This document shows positions 9,643 to 18,622 of a stretch of 64,000 bases of DNA, piece after piece. Positions within the stretch are counted from its first letter, which is position 1. Every line of letters begins with the position of its first letter. The notes beneath the pieces are model-generated. The model saw only the letters and a list, made by a program, of their open reading frames with translations. It searched no databases and was not told where the DNA came from. A program made the translations under genes and the position numbers. Source of the stretch: Gluconobacter thailandicus F149-1 = NBRC 100600. Lineage in GTDB: Bacteria; Pseudomonadota; Alphaproteobacteria; Acetobacterales; Acetobacteraceae. The stretch spans positions 81,994 to 145,993 of the forward strand of contig NZ_BANH01000015.1 in the NCBI RefSeq assembly GCF_000964465.1, written 5' to 3'.

Positions 9643-10104
9643 ATGTCTCATCTGGCTGGAAAAAAGCGCATGCCTTCTCTCGACTACCTCATATCTGACC
9701 CTGATCTTCACCTTCTTCTGGAAGATGGAGCTCTGATCCGTGCCGCACGCTGGCAGGGGCATCACGCCCTGTTCATGCTTCCCGAGATTCCACACCACCT
9801 CTGGATCGTGTCCCGACAAAACAGCCACTTCAGCCCGTTTGGAGAGCGTGGGGTGCTGATAGGGGACATCACCTTTTATGATCAATTTGGTGCCCACCGT
9901 CTCACCTCTCATCTGACATCGGTCCCCGGAAAAGGGTGGGGCCCTCGGGAAGGGTCTCTGTCGCGATGGACCAGTGGGCGCGCCCTGCTGGAGTTCGACT
10001 GTTCCCCCAACAGTACGGCGGGCATACTGTCCATGGAAGTATGTTCAACGGGCCCATATCGTCTGTGGCCCCATGAAGAGCCACAACAACCTCCTGCGGT
10101 GTAG
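9643..10104 (+). CDS. Hypothetical protein, 153 residues
   Basis: I do not recognise this family. The ATG at 9643 (MSHLAGKKR) lies eight bases after an AGGAAA sequence and is better supported than an in-frame upstream start at 9616. The product has no signal peptide or membrane segment and is rich in His, Trp and Pro, with a predicted mostly beta structure (repeated short hydrophobic stretches such as HHALFMLPEIPHHLWIV). Codon use resembles its neighbours, which supports a real gene. It converges on rdgB with an 8-bp gap. Nothing in the context suggests a role. Confidence 0.6.
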   Translation: MSHLAGKKRMPSLDYLISDPDLHLLLEDGALIRAARWQGHHALFMLPEIPHHLWIVSRQNSHFSPFGERGVLIGDITFYDQFGAHRLTSHLTSVPGKGWGPREGSLSRWTSGRALLEFDCSPNSTAGILSMEVCSTGPYRLWPHEEPQQPPAV

Positions 10105-10112
10105 GAGACGTT

Positions 10113-10712
10113 TCAGCTTTCCACACAGTCCTTCAGGAAGAGTGCGAAAGCACGGCCGCGATGGCTGAGCGCGTTCTTCTCGCTCTCACCCATCTCGGCA
10201 AAAGTCCGTGTCTCGCCTTCCGGTACGAACATGGGATCATAACCATGGCCATGTTCCCCGCGAGGCGGCCAGACCGTTTGACCATGGCATTCGCCCACGA
10301 TGGAATGTGTTTCTCCATCAGGCCAGGCGAGACACAGTGCAGCGACAAAGGATGCCGCATGGTCGGTCGTATCACCCCTCTCCCGATGTACGCGCTCCAT
10401 GGCGATGGTCATGTCTTTCGTCGGGCCGCCCCAGCGTGCTGAGTAGACGCCGGGCTGGCCACCCAACGCTGAAACGCAGAAGCCGGAATCATCGGCCAGG
10501 GCCGGTAGTCCGGATGCGCGGGCTGCAGCCAGAGCCTTGATCTCGGAGTTGCCGACGAATGTATCGGCTGTTTCTTCCGGTTCAGGAAGGTTCAGTTCCC
10601 CTGCAGAAACGACCGTGATGCCGCTTTCTGCCAGCAGGGTAGAGAATTCACGCAGCTTCCCGGCATTGTGGCTGGCAAGAACGATTTTTGATCCACGGGA
10701 CAGACGACGCAT
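10113..10712 (-). CDS. rdgB: dITP/XTP pyrophosphatase (RdgB/HAM1)
   Basis: Hydrolyses non-canonical purine nucleoside triphosphates such as dITP and XTP to monophosphates, keeping them out of DNA and RNA. The product of about 199 residues shows the family N-terminus IVLASHNAGKLREF, the ALADDSGFCVSALGG active-site segment and the GYDPMFVPEGETRTFAEM C-terminal motif. The ATG at 10712 overlaps the rph stop as TGATG; a GTG three bases earlier is also possible. This places it directly downstream of and translationally coupled to rph, a common bacterial pairing. Confidence 0.95.
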   Translation of the reverse strand: MRRLSRGSKIVLASHNAGKLREFSTLLAESGITVVSAGELNLPEPEETADTFVGNSEIKALAAARASGLPALADDSGFCVSALGGQPGVYSARWGGPTKDMTIAMERVHRERGDTTDHAASFVAALCLAWPDGETHSIVGECHGQTVWPPRGEHGHGYDPMFVPEGETRTFAEMGESEKNALSHRGRAFALFLKDCVES

Positions 10713-11422
10713 CACAGGGTCTCCAGTGCAGCATTCTGAGCTTCGAACAGCTTGGCTGTGCCAAGTCGGGCCAGGCGGAGCAGTTCAAGGAAATCATGGT
10801 CCTGAAAGGGAGAGGTCTCTGCCGTTCCCTGAATTTCCACGATGCCACCCTCTGCCGTCAGAACAAAATTCGTGTCGGCTTGTGCGGCGCTGTCTTCAAT
10901 GTAATCCAGATCCAGCACGGCTCCCGCTGTCGTCAGACCACAGGACACAGCAGCGACCTGCGCTGTCACAACCGAAGACAGCTTGGCTTTTCGCAGCGCC
11001 AGGGAAAGCGCCACCCACGCGCCGGTAATGGATGCACATCGCGTGCCGCCATCAGCATTCAGGACATCGCAATCCAGCGTGATAGTCCGTTCGCCCAGTT
11101 TCTTCAGATTGACGCAGGGGCGCAGGGAACGGGCGATCAGCCGCTGGATTTCCTGCGTGCGGCCTGACTGCTTGCCCTTGGACGCTTCCCGGTGTCCGCG
11201 CTGATGCGTAGCGCGGGGCAGCATGCCATATTCGGCATTGATCCAGCCCTGTCCCTTGTTGCGCAGGAAAGGCGGCACCTTGTTCTCGATCGACGCCGTG
11301 CAAAGCACTTCCGTTCCACCAACCCGGATCAGCGCAGACCCTTCCGCATGGCGGGCGAAGCCTGGCTCGATGGATACGGGGCGACCTTCGTCGCTGGCGC
11401 GGCCAGACGGACGCTTTGTCAT
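10712..11422 (-). CDS. rph: Ribonuclease PH
   Basis: Phosphorolytic 3'-5' exoribonuclease that trims tRNA 3' ends. The start is placed at ATG 11422 ([15 protein letters not shown]), which gives the normal length of about 236 residues; the open frame continues upstream but with sequence unlike the family. Recognisable segments are the [15 protein letters not shown] strand, the basic [18 protein letters not shown] region, and [20 protein letters not shown], which carries the phosphate-site residues. It is divergent from hrcA across about 80 bp and coupled to rdgB. Confidence 0.96.
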   Translation of the reverse strand: MTKRPSGRASDEGRPVSIEPGFARHAEGSALIRVGGTEVLCTASIENKVPPFLRNKGQGWINAEYGMLPRATHQRGHREASKGKQSGRTQEIQRLIARSLRPCVNLKKLGERTITLDCDVLNADGGTRCASITGAWVALSLALRKAKLSSVVTAQVAAVSCGLTTAGAVLDLDYIEDSAAQADTNFVLTAEGGIVEIQGTAETSPFQDHDFLELLRLARLGTAKLFEAQNAALETL

Positions 11423-11505
11423 GCGAAAAAATCCTCTCTTAGAAGCGAGTCCTGCCTCTACCGCGTTTGACGAGAACGCTTCCAGCCCCGACATACAGTT
11501 TTACC

Positions 11506-12576
11506 ATGATGAGATCTGACCCTTCCTTCTTCCGCATGTCGAACTCCTTTCCTTCCGGGCTTGGAGACAGGGAAGCTGCGATCCTGCGGGAAATCGTCGA
11601 GGAATATGTCGAAACAGGCGAACCGATCGGCAGCCGAACGCTGGCACAGCGCCTCAATCTGGCTCTGTCTCCCGCGACGATCCGTAACGTCATGGCAGAT
11701 CTTGCCCGGGCTGGACTGCTCTTCAGTCCCCACGTATCCGCGGGCCGTCTGCCGACGGAGAAGGGCGTCAAACTCTTCGTGGAGGGTCTTCTTCAGTTCG
11801 GTGCCCTGACCGAAGAAGACCGCGCCAGCATCGATAGCCGACTGGAAATCCACGGGCGCTCCTATCAGGAGACGCTGGCGGAAGCGTCCTCCATGCTGTC
11901 TGGCCTGTCTTCAGCCGCTGGTCTGGTATTGGCACCCAAGTCTGATGCCACACTCAAGCATATCGAGTTCGTTGCTCTCGGTCCGGGTCGCGTTCTGGTC
12001 GTGCTCGTGAGTTCTGACGGTCAGGTGGAAAACCGGATCATCGAAACACCGCCCGGCCTTCCTCATTCCGCCCTCGTTGAAGCGGGAAACTATCTGAACG
12101 CCCATCTCGGAGACCTGACACTCGGAACGCTTAAAGAGAGGGTCAGCAGGGAAATGGAGGCCAACCGCCACGAACTGGATGCTCTGACCGCCAGCGTGAT
12201 TGAGAGCGGCCTTGCTACATGGGATGCGGATGGTGGCACTCTGTTCGTGCGCGGACAGGGCAAGCTTCTGGCAGACATTACCGAAATCGAGCGCCTGACA
12301 ACCATCCGGATGTTGTTCGATCATCTGGAAACGCAGGAAACCATGCTTCAGCTCCTGCAACTCGCAGACGCCTCGGAAGGTGTGCGGATCTATATCGGCA
12401 GCGAGAGCGGGATGTTCGGCATGTCCGGCGTTTCCATGATCGTGGCTCCCGCGCGGAACGAAGCCCAGAAGATCGTAGGTGCCATCGGCGTCATCGGGCC
12501 GACACGCCTCAATTACGGACGGATCGTGCCTGTCGTGGATTACACGGCCCGGATGGTCGGACGCCTGCTGGGATAG
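11506..12576 (+). CDS. hrcA: Heat-inducible transcription repressor HrcA
   Basis: Represses class I heat-shock genes by binding CIRCE operators, with GroEL as modulator. The N-terminal winged helix shows LREIVEEYVETGEPIGSRTL and LSPATIRNVMADLARAGLL, and the C-terminal part carries the conserved GPTRLNYGRIVPVVDYTA segment. The start is uncertain among ATG 11506, 11509 and 11536; I use 11506. In many bacteria hrcA precedes grpE, but here an aldo/keto reductase follows. I see no CIRCE element in the window, so its targets lie elsewhere. Confidence 0.95.
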   Translation: MMRSDPSFFRMSNSFPSGLGDREAAILREIVEEYVETGEPIGSRTLAQRLNLALSPATIRNVMADLARAGLLFSPHVSAGRLPTEKGVKLFVEGLLQFGALTEEDRASIDSRLEIHGRSYQETLAEASSMLSGLSSAAGLVLAPKSDATLKHIEFVALGPGRVLVVLVSSDGQVENRIIETPPGLPHSALVEAGNYLNAHLGDLTLGTLKERVSREMEANRHELDALTASVIESGLATWDADGGTLFVRGQGKLLADITEIERLTTIRMLFDHLETQETMLQLLQLADASEGVRIYIGSESGMFGMSGVSMIVAPARNEAQKIVGAIGVIGPTRLNYGRIVPVVDYTARMVGRLLG

Positions 12577-12638
12577 TGACTGCAACCCTTCCGCATTTTC
12601 GCTGTTGAATCCCGCGTCCGTCGGAAAGGAAAGAGTCC

Positions 12639-13523
12639 ATGGCTACGATTGACGCAAAGAAGTCCGGTACGTTCCTCATTGGTGGTGACCTCAAGGTGCA
12701 TCGCCTCGGATTTGGTGCCATGCGCATCACCGGCAAGGGCATCTGGGACGAACCACCAGACCACGAGGAAGTGATTCAGACCCTCGAAAGTCTTCCAAAA
12801 TTCGGTGTCGATTTCATCGACACGGCAGATTCCTATGGTCCGTCCGTTTCGGAAAATCTGATTCGCGAAGTGCTGTATCCCTACAAGAAGATGGTCATTG
12901 CCACGAAAGGTGGTCTGACCCGACATGGCCCGGATATATGGAAACCTGTCGGCAACCCGGACTATCTGCGGCAGTGCATTCTCATGTCCATGCGACGACT
13001 GGGCGTGGAGCGCATAGATCTCTGGCAGCTTCATCGTATCGGCCCGGATTGTCCGGCAGAAAAGCAGTTCGAGGCGATTGCCAAATTTCGCGAAGAGGGT
13101 CTGATCCGACATGTAGGCCTGTCGGAAGTGAGCGTGAAGGACATCAAGCTCGCGCAGAAATACTTCCCGGTCTCCACCGTCCAGAATCGTTTCAATCTTG
13201 TGGATCGCAAGTCCGAAGACGTGCTGGATTTCTGCACCAAGGAAAACATCGGGTTCATCCCGTGGGCACCTCTGGCCGCCGGGGAACTCGCCAAACCCGG
13301 TACGGATATGGACAAGATCGCCCATCGACATCGTGCAGACGCCGGACAGATCGCCCTTGCATGGCTTCTGAAGCGTTCGCCCGTCATTCTGCCTATCCCG
13401 GGCACAGGAAGCAGGGCGCATCTGGCCTCGAACGTTCGTGCGGCTTCACTGAAACTCAATGACGAAGAGTTTGCCGTGCTTGATCGGCAAGGGCAGGACG
13501 TCTGGCAGAAATCCGCAGCCTGA
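12639..13523 (+). CDS. Aldo/keto reductase
   Basis: An NAD(P)H-dependent oxidoreductase of 294 residues with a TIM-barrel fold. The catalytic tetrad is visible: Asp and Tyr in DTADSYG, Lys in ATKGG and His in LWQLHRI. The C-terminal VILPIPGTGSRAHLASN segment is the cofactor phosphate-binding region. It resembles the YajO/IolS-like or pyridoxal reductase-like branch (AKR11/AKR13). Acetic acid bacteria have many such enzymes acting on sugars and keto acids; the substrate cannot be read. About 60 bp separate it from hrcA, so co-transcription is possible. Confidence 0.9.
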   Translation: MATIDAKKSGTFLIGGDLKVHRLGFGAMRITGKGIWDEPPDHEEVIQTLESLPKFGVDFIDTADSYGPSVSENLIREVLYPYKKMVIATKGGLTRHGPDIWKPVGNPDYLRQCILMSMRRLGVERIDLWQLHRIGPDCPAEKQFEAIAKFREEGLIRHVGLSEVSVKDIKLAQKYFPVSTVQNRFNLVDRKSEDVLDFCTKENIGFIPWAPLAAGELAKPGTDMDKIAHRHRADAGQIALAWLLKRSPVILPIPGTGSRAHLASNVRAASLKLNDEEFAVLDRQGQDVWQKSAA

Positions 13524-13539
13524 CCATAACGATCAAGAG

Positions 13540-13576
13540 CCGCTGAAAACTGTCACAAAATGACCCTTTTCAGCGG
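13540..13576. repeat. Perfect 10-bp inverted repeat upstream of mrcA
   Basis: CCGCTGAAAA at 13540-13549 pairs exactly with TTTTCAGCGG at 13567-13576 around a 17-base loop. No T-run follows on the plus strand, so it is a weak terminator candidate. It could also be an operator or mRNA structure for mrcA, which begins 39 bp downstream. Confidence 0.5.
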
Positions 13577-13614
13577 GGGCGACGAACGGCTCGTTTCAGT
13601 GCTATGCAGTTTTC

Positions 13615-16245
13615 ATGACGCGCCGTTCCATTCGTTCCCGTAATCCGCAGGACCCCAGGGCCAGTATGCCCCGTGGGCCACGTTTCCGTCGTTTCCGCCA
13701 GTCTCTTGCGATTGTTGCCGGCGTTAGCCTGGTTGGCATTGCGGGTGTGGGTGTGCTCGGCTGGACCACATACGCCAAACTCGTGGCTGATCTGCCGAGC
13801 GTGGACAGCCTGCGGGCCTACCAGCCCCCAACCGTCAGCCGGATCTATGCGTCCGACGAACGGCTCATGGCCCAGCTTGCCAACGAGCGACGGATTTTTG
13901 TCCCGATTGACGCCATTCCTGACAAGGTAAAGCGCGCTTTCCTGTCCACGGAAGACCATAACTTCTACACCCATGGTGGCGTGGACGTGATGGCGATTGC
14001 CCGCGCCGGCATGACGGACGTGTTCGCCCGTCACGGACGTCGCCCGCTTGGTGCCTCCACCATTACACAGCAGGTCGCCAAGGTCATGCTGCTCAACAGC
14101 AACGTCCTGACCATTGATCGCAAGATCAAGGAAGCCCTGCTGGCGATGAAGATAGAGCAGGTCCTGTCCAAGGATAAGATTCTCGAAATCTACCTGAACG
14201 GCATTTATCTGGGGAACGGCGCCTTCGGTGTTGCCGCAGCCGCCCAGACCTATTTCAACAAACCGCTCGACCAGCTTGATGATGCGGAAGCCGCGTCTCT
14301 GGCGGCTCTTCCAAAGTCCCCGACGAATTACAATCCGTTCCTGCACCCGCAGACGGCTCTGATGCGTCGGAACATCGTTCTGGACCTGATGGCCGACAAT
14401 GGCGTCATCAGCCGCGAACAGGCGGAGCAGGACAAGAAAGAGCCCCTGGTTCCGCAGCAGAAGCAGCGTTTCGGTCCGCTCCAGGACTCCGAATGGTTTG
14501 GGGCGGAAGTCCGCCGCCAGCTGATCGGTCAGTATGGTGAGGACAAGGCCCTTCAGGGCGGCCTTGAAGTTCATACAAGTCTGGACCAGCCGCTTCAGGT
14601 GTCGGCAACGAAGCTGCTGCATGAAGGGCTGATGAATTACGACAGGAGCCGCGGCGGCTGGCGCGGCCCGGTGCGTCATCTGGATGGAATTGACGCGGAA
14701 GGGTGGGAAGACAGCCTGAACAGGCTTTCCCCGCCGGCCGGAATGCTTCGTGAGTGGCGTCTGGGCGTTGTCTTGCCGGGTGGGTCCAAAGTCGGCTGGA
14801 TTGAGGAGGGTGTTTCAAAGACCGGCCCGCTTCTGGCCACGGACCTGTCATGGGCCAGACGGATGCATCCGTTGCGTGCGGGTGATGTCATCATGATCGA
14901 ACCGCAGGAAAGCGGCTCCGCTGCCTTGTGCCAGATTCCGCAGGTTGAAGGCGCCGTCGTGACGATGGACGTCCGGACAGGGCGCGTTCTGGCGCTGGTA
15001 GGAGGCTGGTCCTTCCATGAAAGCCAGTTCAACCGTGCAACGCAGGCGCTGCGTCAGCCGGGGTCGTCTTTCAAGCCATTCGTCTATCTGACGGCCATGG
15101 AGCAGGGAATTTCCCCATCCGAAAAGTTCGATGACTCCCCGGTTTCCTATGGAGACTGGCATCCAAAGAACTACGAGCACGATAACTGGGGCCCCACGAC
15201 CCTTCATGACGCGCTACGTGAGAGCCGCAACCTCGTGACAATCCGCGTCGCCGCCCATCTGGGTATGAAGGCTGTTGCGGATACGGCCATCAAAGCTGGT
15301 CTCGTGGATCAGATGCCGCATGTGCTCCCCGCTGCTCTGGGCGCGGTCGAAACGACGGTGCTCAAGGAAGCGGCCGCCTATGCCAGCATCGCCGATGGTG
15401 GTCATGTCGTTACCCCCACGCTGGTTGACGATATTCAGGACCGTCTCGGAAATGTTGTCTGGCGCGCTCCGGGCCTGACATTGGCAACAACCCTGCAGGC
15501 ACCTCCCGCTCCGCCGGTTGATCCTGCAACTCCTACGATTGTGCCAGCTGCGACGAATGCACAGCCTGCGCCAGCCCAGCCTGCTCCCACTCAGCCTGCA
15601 CAGCCCGTTCCGGGAAGCATCACTGTTCCCGCGCTGACCGATACGCGTCCTGTGCTGGCGAGCGAAGCCAGCGCCTATCAGATCACGGCCATGCTTCAGG
15701 ACGTGATTGCCCACGGTACAGGCCGTATGGCGGGCGTAGGCATAGATCGGCCGATTGCCGGCAAGACCGGCACCAGCCAGGACTTCCATGATGCGTGGTT
15801 TGCTGGTTTCTCGCCGGATATCGTGACTGTCGTCTGGATTGGCTTCGATACGCCGCAGACGCTCGGCAAAAACGCGGATGGTGGCCGTATTGCTGGCCCG
15901 ATCTGGAACAAGATCATGAAAGTCGCCCTGGCCAATCGACCCAGGCTCGACTTCCGGGTGCCGGCGGACATTACTCTGGCGTCCTATAACACTGGCCGTA
16001 TCAATGCGACGGACGGGTTCAAGGCAGATCAGGTTCCGGGCGCTTCGGTGGCTCTTCATGGCTTCGGTGCCGGTACGGAAGCCCTTACGGCTGCCGATAC
16101 AGGCGCCGATGCTGCGATTTCCGATTCTGAAAGCGATATGGGCGATGCTGGTCCGCAGACCACTGGCCCAACGTCTAATCCCAAGGCGCAGGCTCAGAAA
16201 CCTGCGCCATCTGATGGTGACATTGGTGTAGGTGGGCTGTACTGA
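13615..16245 (+). CDS. mrcA: Penicillin-binding protein 1A, bifunctional
   Basis: Polymerises and cross-links peptidoglycan in the periplasm. The 876-residue protein has a basic N-terminus, one membrane anchor (about 30-52), a GT51 glycosyltransferase domain with catalytic Glu in STEDHNFYTHGG and the GASTITQQVAK motif, an OB-like linker, and a transpeptidase domain with SxxK at 484-487, SRN at 537-539 and KTG at 717-719. A Pro/Ala/Gln-rich segment of about 40 residues (627-667) sits between SxN and KTG, which is unusual. The C-terminus is a low-complexity tail from about residue 800. The ATG start gives a typical short cytoplasmic tail. Confidence 0.96.
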   Translation: MTRRSIRSRNPQDPRASMPRGPRFRRFRQSLAIVAGVSLVGIAGVGVLGWTTYAKLVADLPSVDSLRAYQPPTVSRIYASDERLMAQLANERRIFVPIDAIPDKVKRAFLSTEDHNFYTHGGVDVMAIARAGMTDVFARHGRRPLGASTITQQVAKVMLLNSNVLTIDRKIKEALLAMKIEQVLSKDKILEIYLNGIYLGNGAFGVAAAAQTYFNKPLDQLDDAEAASLAALPKSPTNYNPFLHPQTALMRRNIVLDLMADNGVISREQAEQDKKEPLVPQQKQRFGPLQDSEWFGAEVRRQLIGQYGEDKALQGGLEVHTSLDQPLQVSATKLLHEGLMNYDRSRGGWRGPVRHLDGIDAEGWEDSLNRLSPPAGMLREWRLGVVLPGGSKVGWIEEGVSKTGPLLATDLSWARRMHPLRAGDVIMIEPQESGSAALCQIPQVEGAVVTMDVRTGRVLALVGGWSFHESQFNRATQALRQPGSSFKPFVYLTAMEQGISPSEKFDDSPVSYGDWHPKNYEHDNWGPTTLHDALRESRNLVTIRVAAHLGMKAVADTAIKAGLVDQMPHVLPAALGAVETTVLKEAAAYASIADGGHVVTPTLVDDIQDRLGNVVWRAPGLTLATTLQAPPAPPVDPATPTIVPAATNAQPAPAQPAPTQPAQPVPGSITVPALTDTRPVLASEASAYQITAMLQDVIAHGTGRMAGVGIDRPIAGKTGTSQDFHDAWFAGFSPDIVTVVWIGFDTPQTLGKNADGGRIAGPIWNKIMKVALANRPRLDFRVPADITLASYNTGRINATDGFKADQVPGASVALHGFGAGTEALTAADTGADAAISDSESDMGDAGPQTTGPTSNPKAQAQKPAPSDGDIGVGGLY

Positions 16246-16283
16246 GTGCAGCCAAATCACCTCGATAGAATGGAGGAATTATT

Positions 16284-17415
16284 ATGTCGGCCGAGACCGA
16301 AGCGCTCTCCGAACAGATCAAGCAGTCGGTGGCACTGCTGAGGAGGCATCTTTAACTGGGATGTCGCCACAACACGCCTCGCGGAACTGAACCACCGCGC
16401 GGAAGACCCAGACCTGTGGAATGATGCTGATGCTGCCCAGAAGCTGATGCGCGAGCGGACAACGCTTGCCAATCAGATCGAGGGTGTCCAGCAGATTGAA
16501 CAGGATGTCGAAGGCACTCTGGAACTTGTCGAACTCGCCGAAATGGAGAACGACACGGATCTGGTGCAGGAAGCCCTCACAACCCTTCGCGGGTTGGCGG
16601 CAGAAGTGCAGAAGCGCGAAATTGAAAGCCTGCTCTCCGGCGAAGCAGATTCCAATGACTGCTACGTCGAAGTAAACGCTGGCGCAGGTGGAACGGAAGC
16701 CCAGGACTGGGCAGAAATGATCCTGCGCATGTACACCCGCTGGGCTGAACAGCACGGCTACAAGGTCACTTTCATTGAAAGCAGTGAAGGCGAACAGGCA
16801 GGCATCAAGTCCGCAACCATCCAGATCAGCGGCCATAACGCTTATGGCTGGATGAAGACGGAAGCCGGCGTGCATCGCCTCGTGCGGATCTCACCGTTCG
16901 ATGCTGCAGCCCGTCGTCAGACGTCATTCGCGTCTGTCTGGGTTTACCCGGTAGTGGATGACTCCATCGAGGTAGAGATCAACGATTCGGATCTGCGTGT
17001 CGATACCTTCCGTGCCTCTGGCGCGGGTGGTCAGCACGTGAACAAGACCGACTCGGCTATCCGTATTACCCATATTCCCACCGGGATTGTGGTGGCCTGT
17101 CAGACTGATCGTTCCCAGCACCGTAACCGTGCCAAGGCGATGGAGATGCTGAAAGCCCGGATGTACGAGGCCGAGCTTCAGAAGCGGGAAGCGGCTGCTG
17201 CCCAGACCGAAGCCGCCAAGACGGACATCGGCTGGGGGCATCAGATTCGCTCCTACGTCCTTGCACCGTATCAGCTGGTCAAGGATCTGCGGACAGGGGT
17301 GGAGAAGGGCAATCCGGACGCCGTTCTCGATGGTGCCCTGGACGACTTCATGTCGGCTTCTCTGGCTCAGAGAGTGGGTGCGACACGCTCCGAAGCAAGT
17401 GCGTCAGCCCAGTAA
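16284..17415 (+). CDS. prfB: Peptide chain release factor 2, expressed by +1 frameshift
   Basis: Releases nascent peptides at UGA and UAA codons. Reading begins at ATG 16284 (SD GGAGG at 16272-16276) and gives 23 codons ending in CTT followed by TAA at 16353. Skipping T16353 continues in the +1 frame with NWDVATTRLAELN, matching the RF2 family, and runs to 17415 for about 376 residues in all. The stop-recognition motif SPF is at 203-205 and GGQ at 248-250, almost exactly the E. coli positions. No start codon exists in the +1 frame before 16447, so a frameshift is required. Annotation pipelines may record only 16447-17415. The stop is UAA rather than the usual UGA. Confidence 0.95.
16341..16356 (+). 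promoter_or_regulatory. prfB programmed +1 frameshift signal
   Basis: The bases AGGAGG-CAT-CTT-TAA-C reproduce the layout of the classical RF2 site, AGGGGG-TAT-CTT-TGA-C: an internal Shine-Dalgarno sequence, one spacer codon, the slippery CTT Leu codon, a stop and a following C. Only the stop differs (TAA in place of TGA). tRNA-Leu on CUU can re-pair on UUU, after which AAC is read. Confidence 0.93.
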
Positions 17416-17816
17416 GGGCGCTCAGACGCATTAAAACGAAACCGAAAGGCTGGCGTGGCGTAATTAATACGCTGCTCCAGCCTTTTTGTTATAATTCTGT
17501 TACATCCCCTGGGGAATTTGATTTTTTCAGGGCAGAAAAGAAGCGGAAAAGTGTACTTTTCTGCACCCTCCCGCGTATTTATTGACGCCAAACGATCGAA
17601 AGATGAGAATTTTTCGTTTCGGGACAGGCAATAATCAGCTTGACACCATGGCCCGAAGGCTGCCGATAATCAGCATATCGGGTATGTTCTCACGACATGC
17701 GACGAATCACACGTCCGTGAGGTGAGGGAACTCGATGCAAAACACAAGATCGGGATTTCGCACCCTCAAGGTGTGGATCGATTGTCGGTGTCAGTGAGGG
17801 GTAAGAAGGTTACGAC
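17416..17816 (+). promoter_or_regulatory. prfB-tonB intergenic region with putative ton promoter
   Basis: After the prfB terminator this 400-bp region holds a candidate promoter: TTGACA at 17640-17645 and GATAAT at 17665-17670, with a rather long 19-bp spacer. The 9-mer ATAATCAGC occurs twice, at 17631 and at 17666, bracketing the promoter core, and could be a regulator site. A GAAGG ribosome site precedes the tonB ATG. No open frame looks coding. Confidence 0.45.
17445..17487 (+). terminator. Rho-independent terminator of prfB
   Basis: AAGGCTGG at 17446-17453 pairs with CCAGCCTT at 17477-17484, followed by a T-run. It lies about 30 bp after the prfB stop. Confidence 0.85.
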
Positions 17817-18485
17817 ATGAAGAGCTACGCCGCACAGCAGCGCAAGCCGACGGACTATATTGTCGCGATCGTCGTGGCCGTGCTGGCTATGGGCGCGGTA
17901 ATCTATGCGCTCATGAGCGGTGCTGTGGGCAAACTCGTCCACGAAAAGCCGCCCATCAAGACGGAAGTGATCAAGGAGCAGCCCAAGCCGCCTCCGCCAC
18001 CTCCGCCGCCGCCACCGCCGCAGATGGAGCAGCCGCCGCCGCCGTATATTCCGCCGCCGAAGATCAGCGTTCCGCCGCCACCAAAGGCAGTGCAACGCGT
18101 GACACATACGAAGCCGCCGCATCCGGTTCCGCCGAGCCCGACGCCTGCACCTGAGCCAGTACCGGCTCCTCCGCAGGGTCCGCCAGCTCCGGCAGTTCCA
18201 GATCACACGGCCGGTGCGTCGCCGATCAACGGTGCAAAGCCGGAGTATCCGGAAGAAGCACAGGAAGAAAACCGTGAAGGTAGAGTTACGGCGTCCTGCG
18301 ATATTCTTCCAAACGGTCACACGGCAAACTGTTCGATCGTCAGTTCAACGGGTGGTCACGAGTTTGTGGAAAGTGCGCTCGACTTCCTTCGTCGGGCCCG
18401 GTACCAGCCCGCCGTCGTTAACGGCGCTCCGGTAACCGAGCATCACCACATTCTGCACGTTGACTTTACGATGGGCGACGAGTGA
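17817..18485 (+). CDS. tonB: Energy transducer TonB
   Basis: Transmits proton-motive force from ExbB/ExbD to outer-membrane TonB-dependent receptors. The 222-residue protein has one N-terminal membrane helix (about 12-36), a long Pro/Lys-rich periplasmic spacer (about 45-135, including runs of Pro), and a C-terminal TonB domain beginning GAKPEYPEEAQEENREG, with the family pattern G.V....I...G. It is the first gene of a Ton operon with exbB, two exbD genes and a TPR gene. A receptor it may serve lies at 30.3-32.7 kb. Confidence 0.94.
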   Translation: MKSYAAQQRKPTDYIVAIVVAVLAMGAVIYALMSGAVGKLVHEKPPIKTEVIKEQPKPPPPPPPPPPPQMEQPPPPYIPPPKISVPPPPKAVQRVTHTKPPHPVPPSPTPAPEPVPAPPQGPPAPAVPDHTAGASPINGAKPEYPEEAQEENREGRVTASCDILPNGHTANCSIVSSTGGHEFVESALDFLRRARYQPAVVNGAPVTEHHHILHVDFTMGDE

Positions 18486-18512
18486 TCCGTCAGCCAGTAG
18501 TCCAATAAGATT

Positions 18513-18542
18513 GCCTGTCCAGACCAGATGGTCCGGACAGGC
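18513..18542 (+). repeat. Intercistronic hairpin, tonB-exbB
   Basis: GCCTGTCCAGACC pairs with GGTCCGGACAGGC, a 13-bp stem with one mismatch and a four-base loop. No T-run follows, so it is more likely an mRNA-stability or attenuation element than a full terminator. Confidence 0.65.
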
Positions 18543-18622
18543 TCAGGAAAGGGCCGGTCCCCATATGGCCGGCACCCCAGACAGCTCCGAAAACGGGCAT
18601 CTCTAACGAGGATATGGAGTTC

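Noticed and set aside
16284..16447. Reading the prfB frame break as a sequencing error
   Set aside because: The break falls exactly on the known recoding motif with correct internal Shine-Dalgarno spacing, so a programmed frameshift explains it better.
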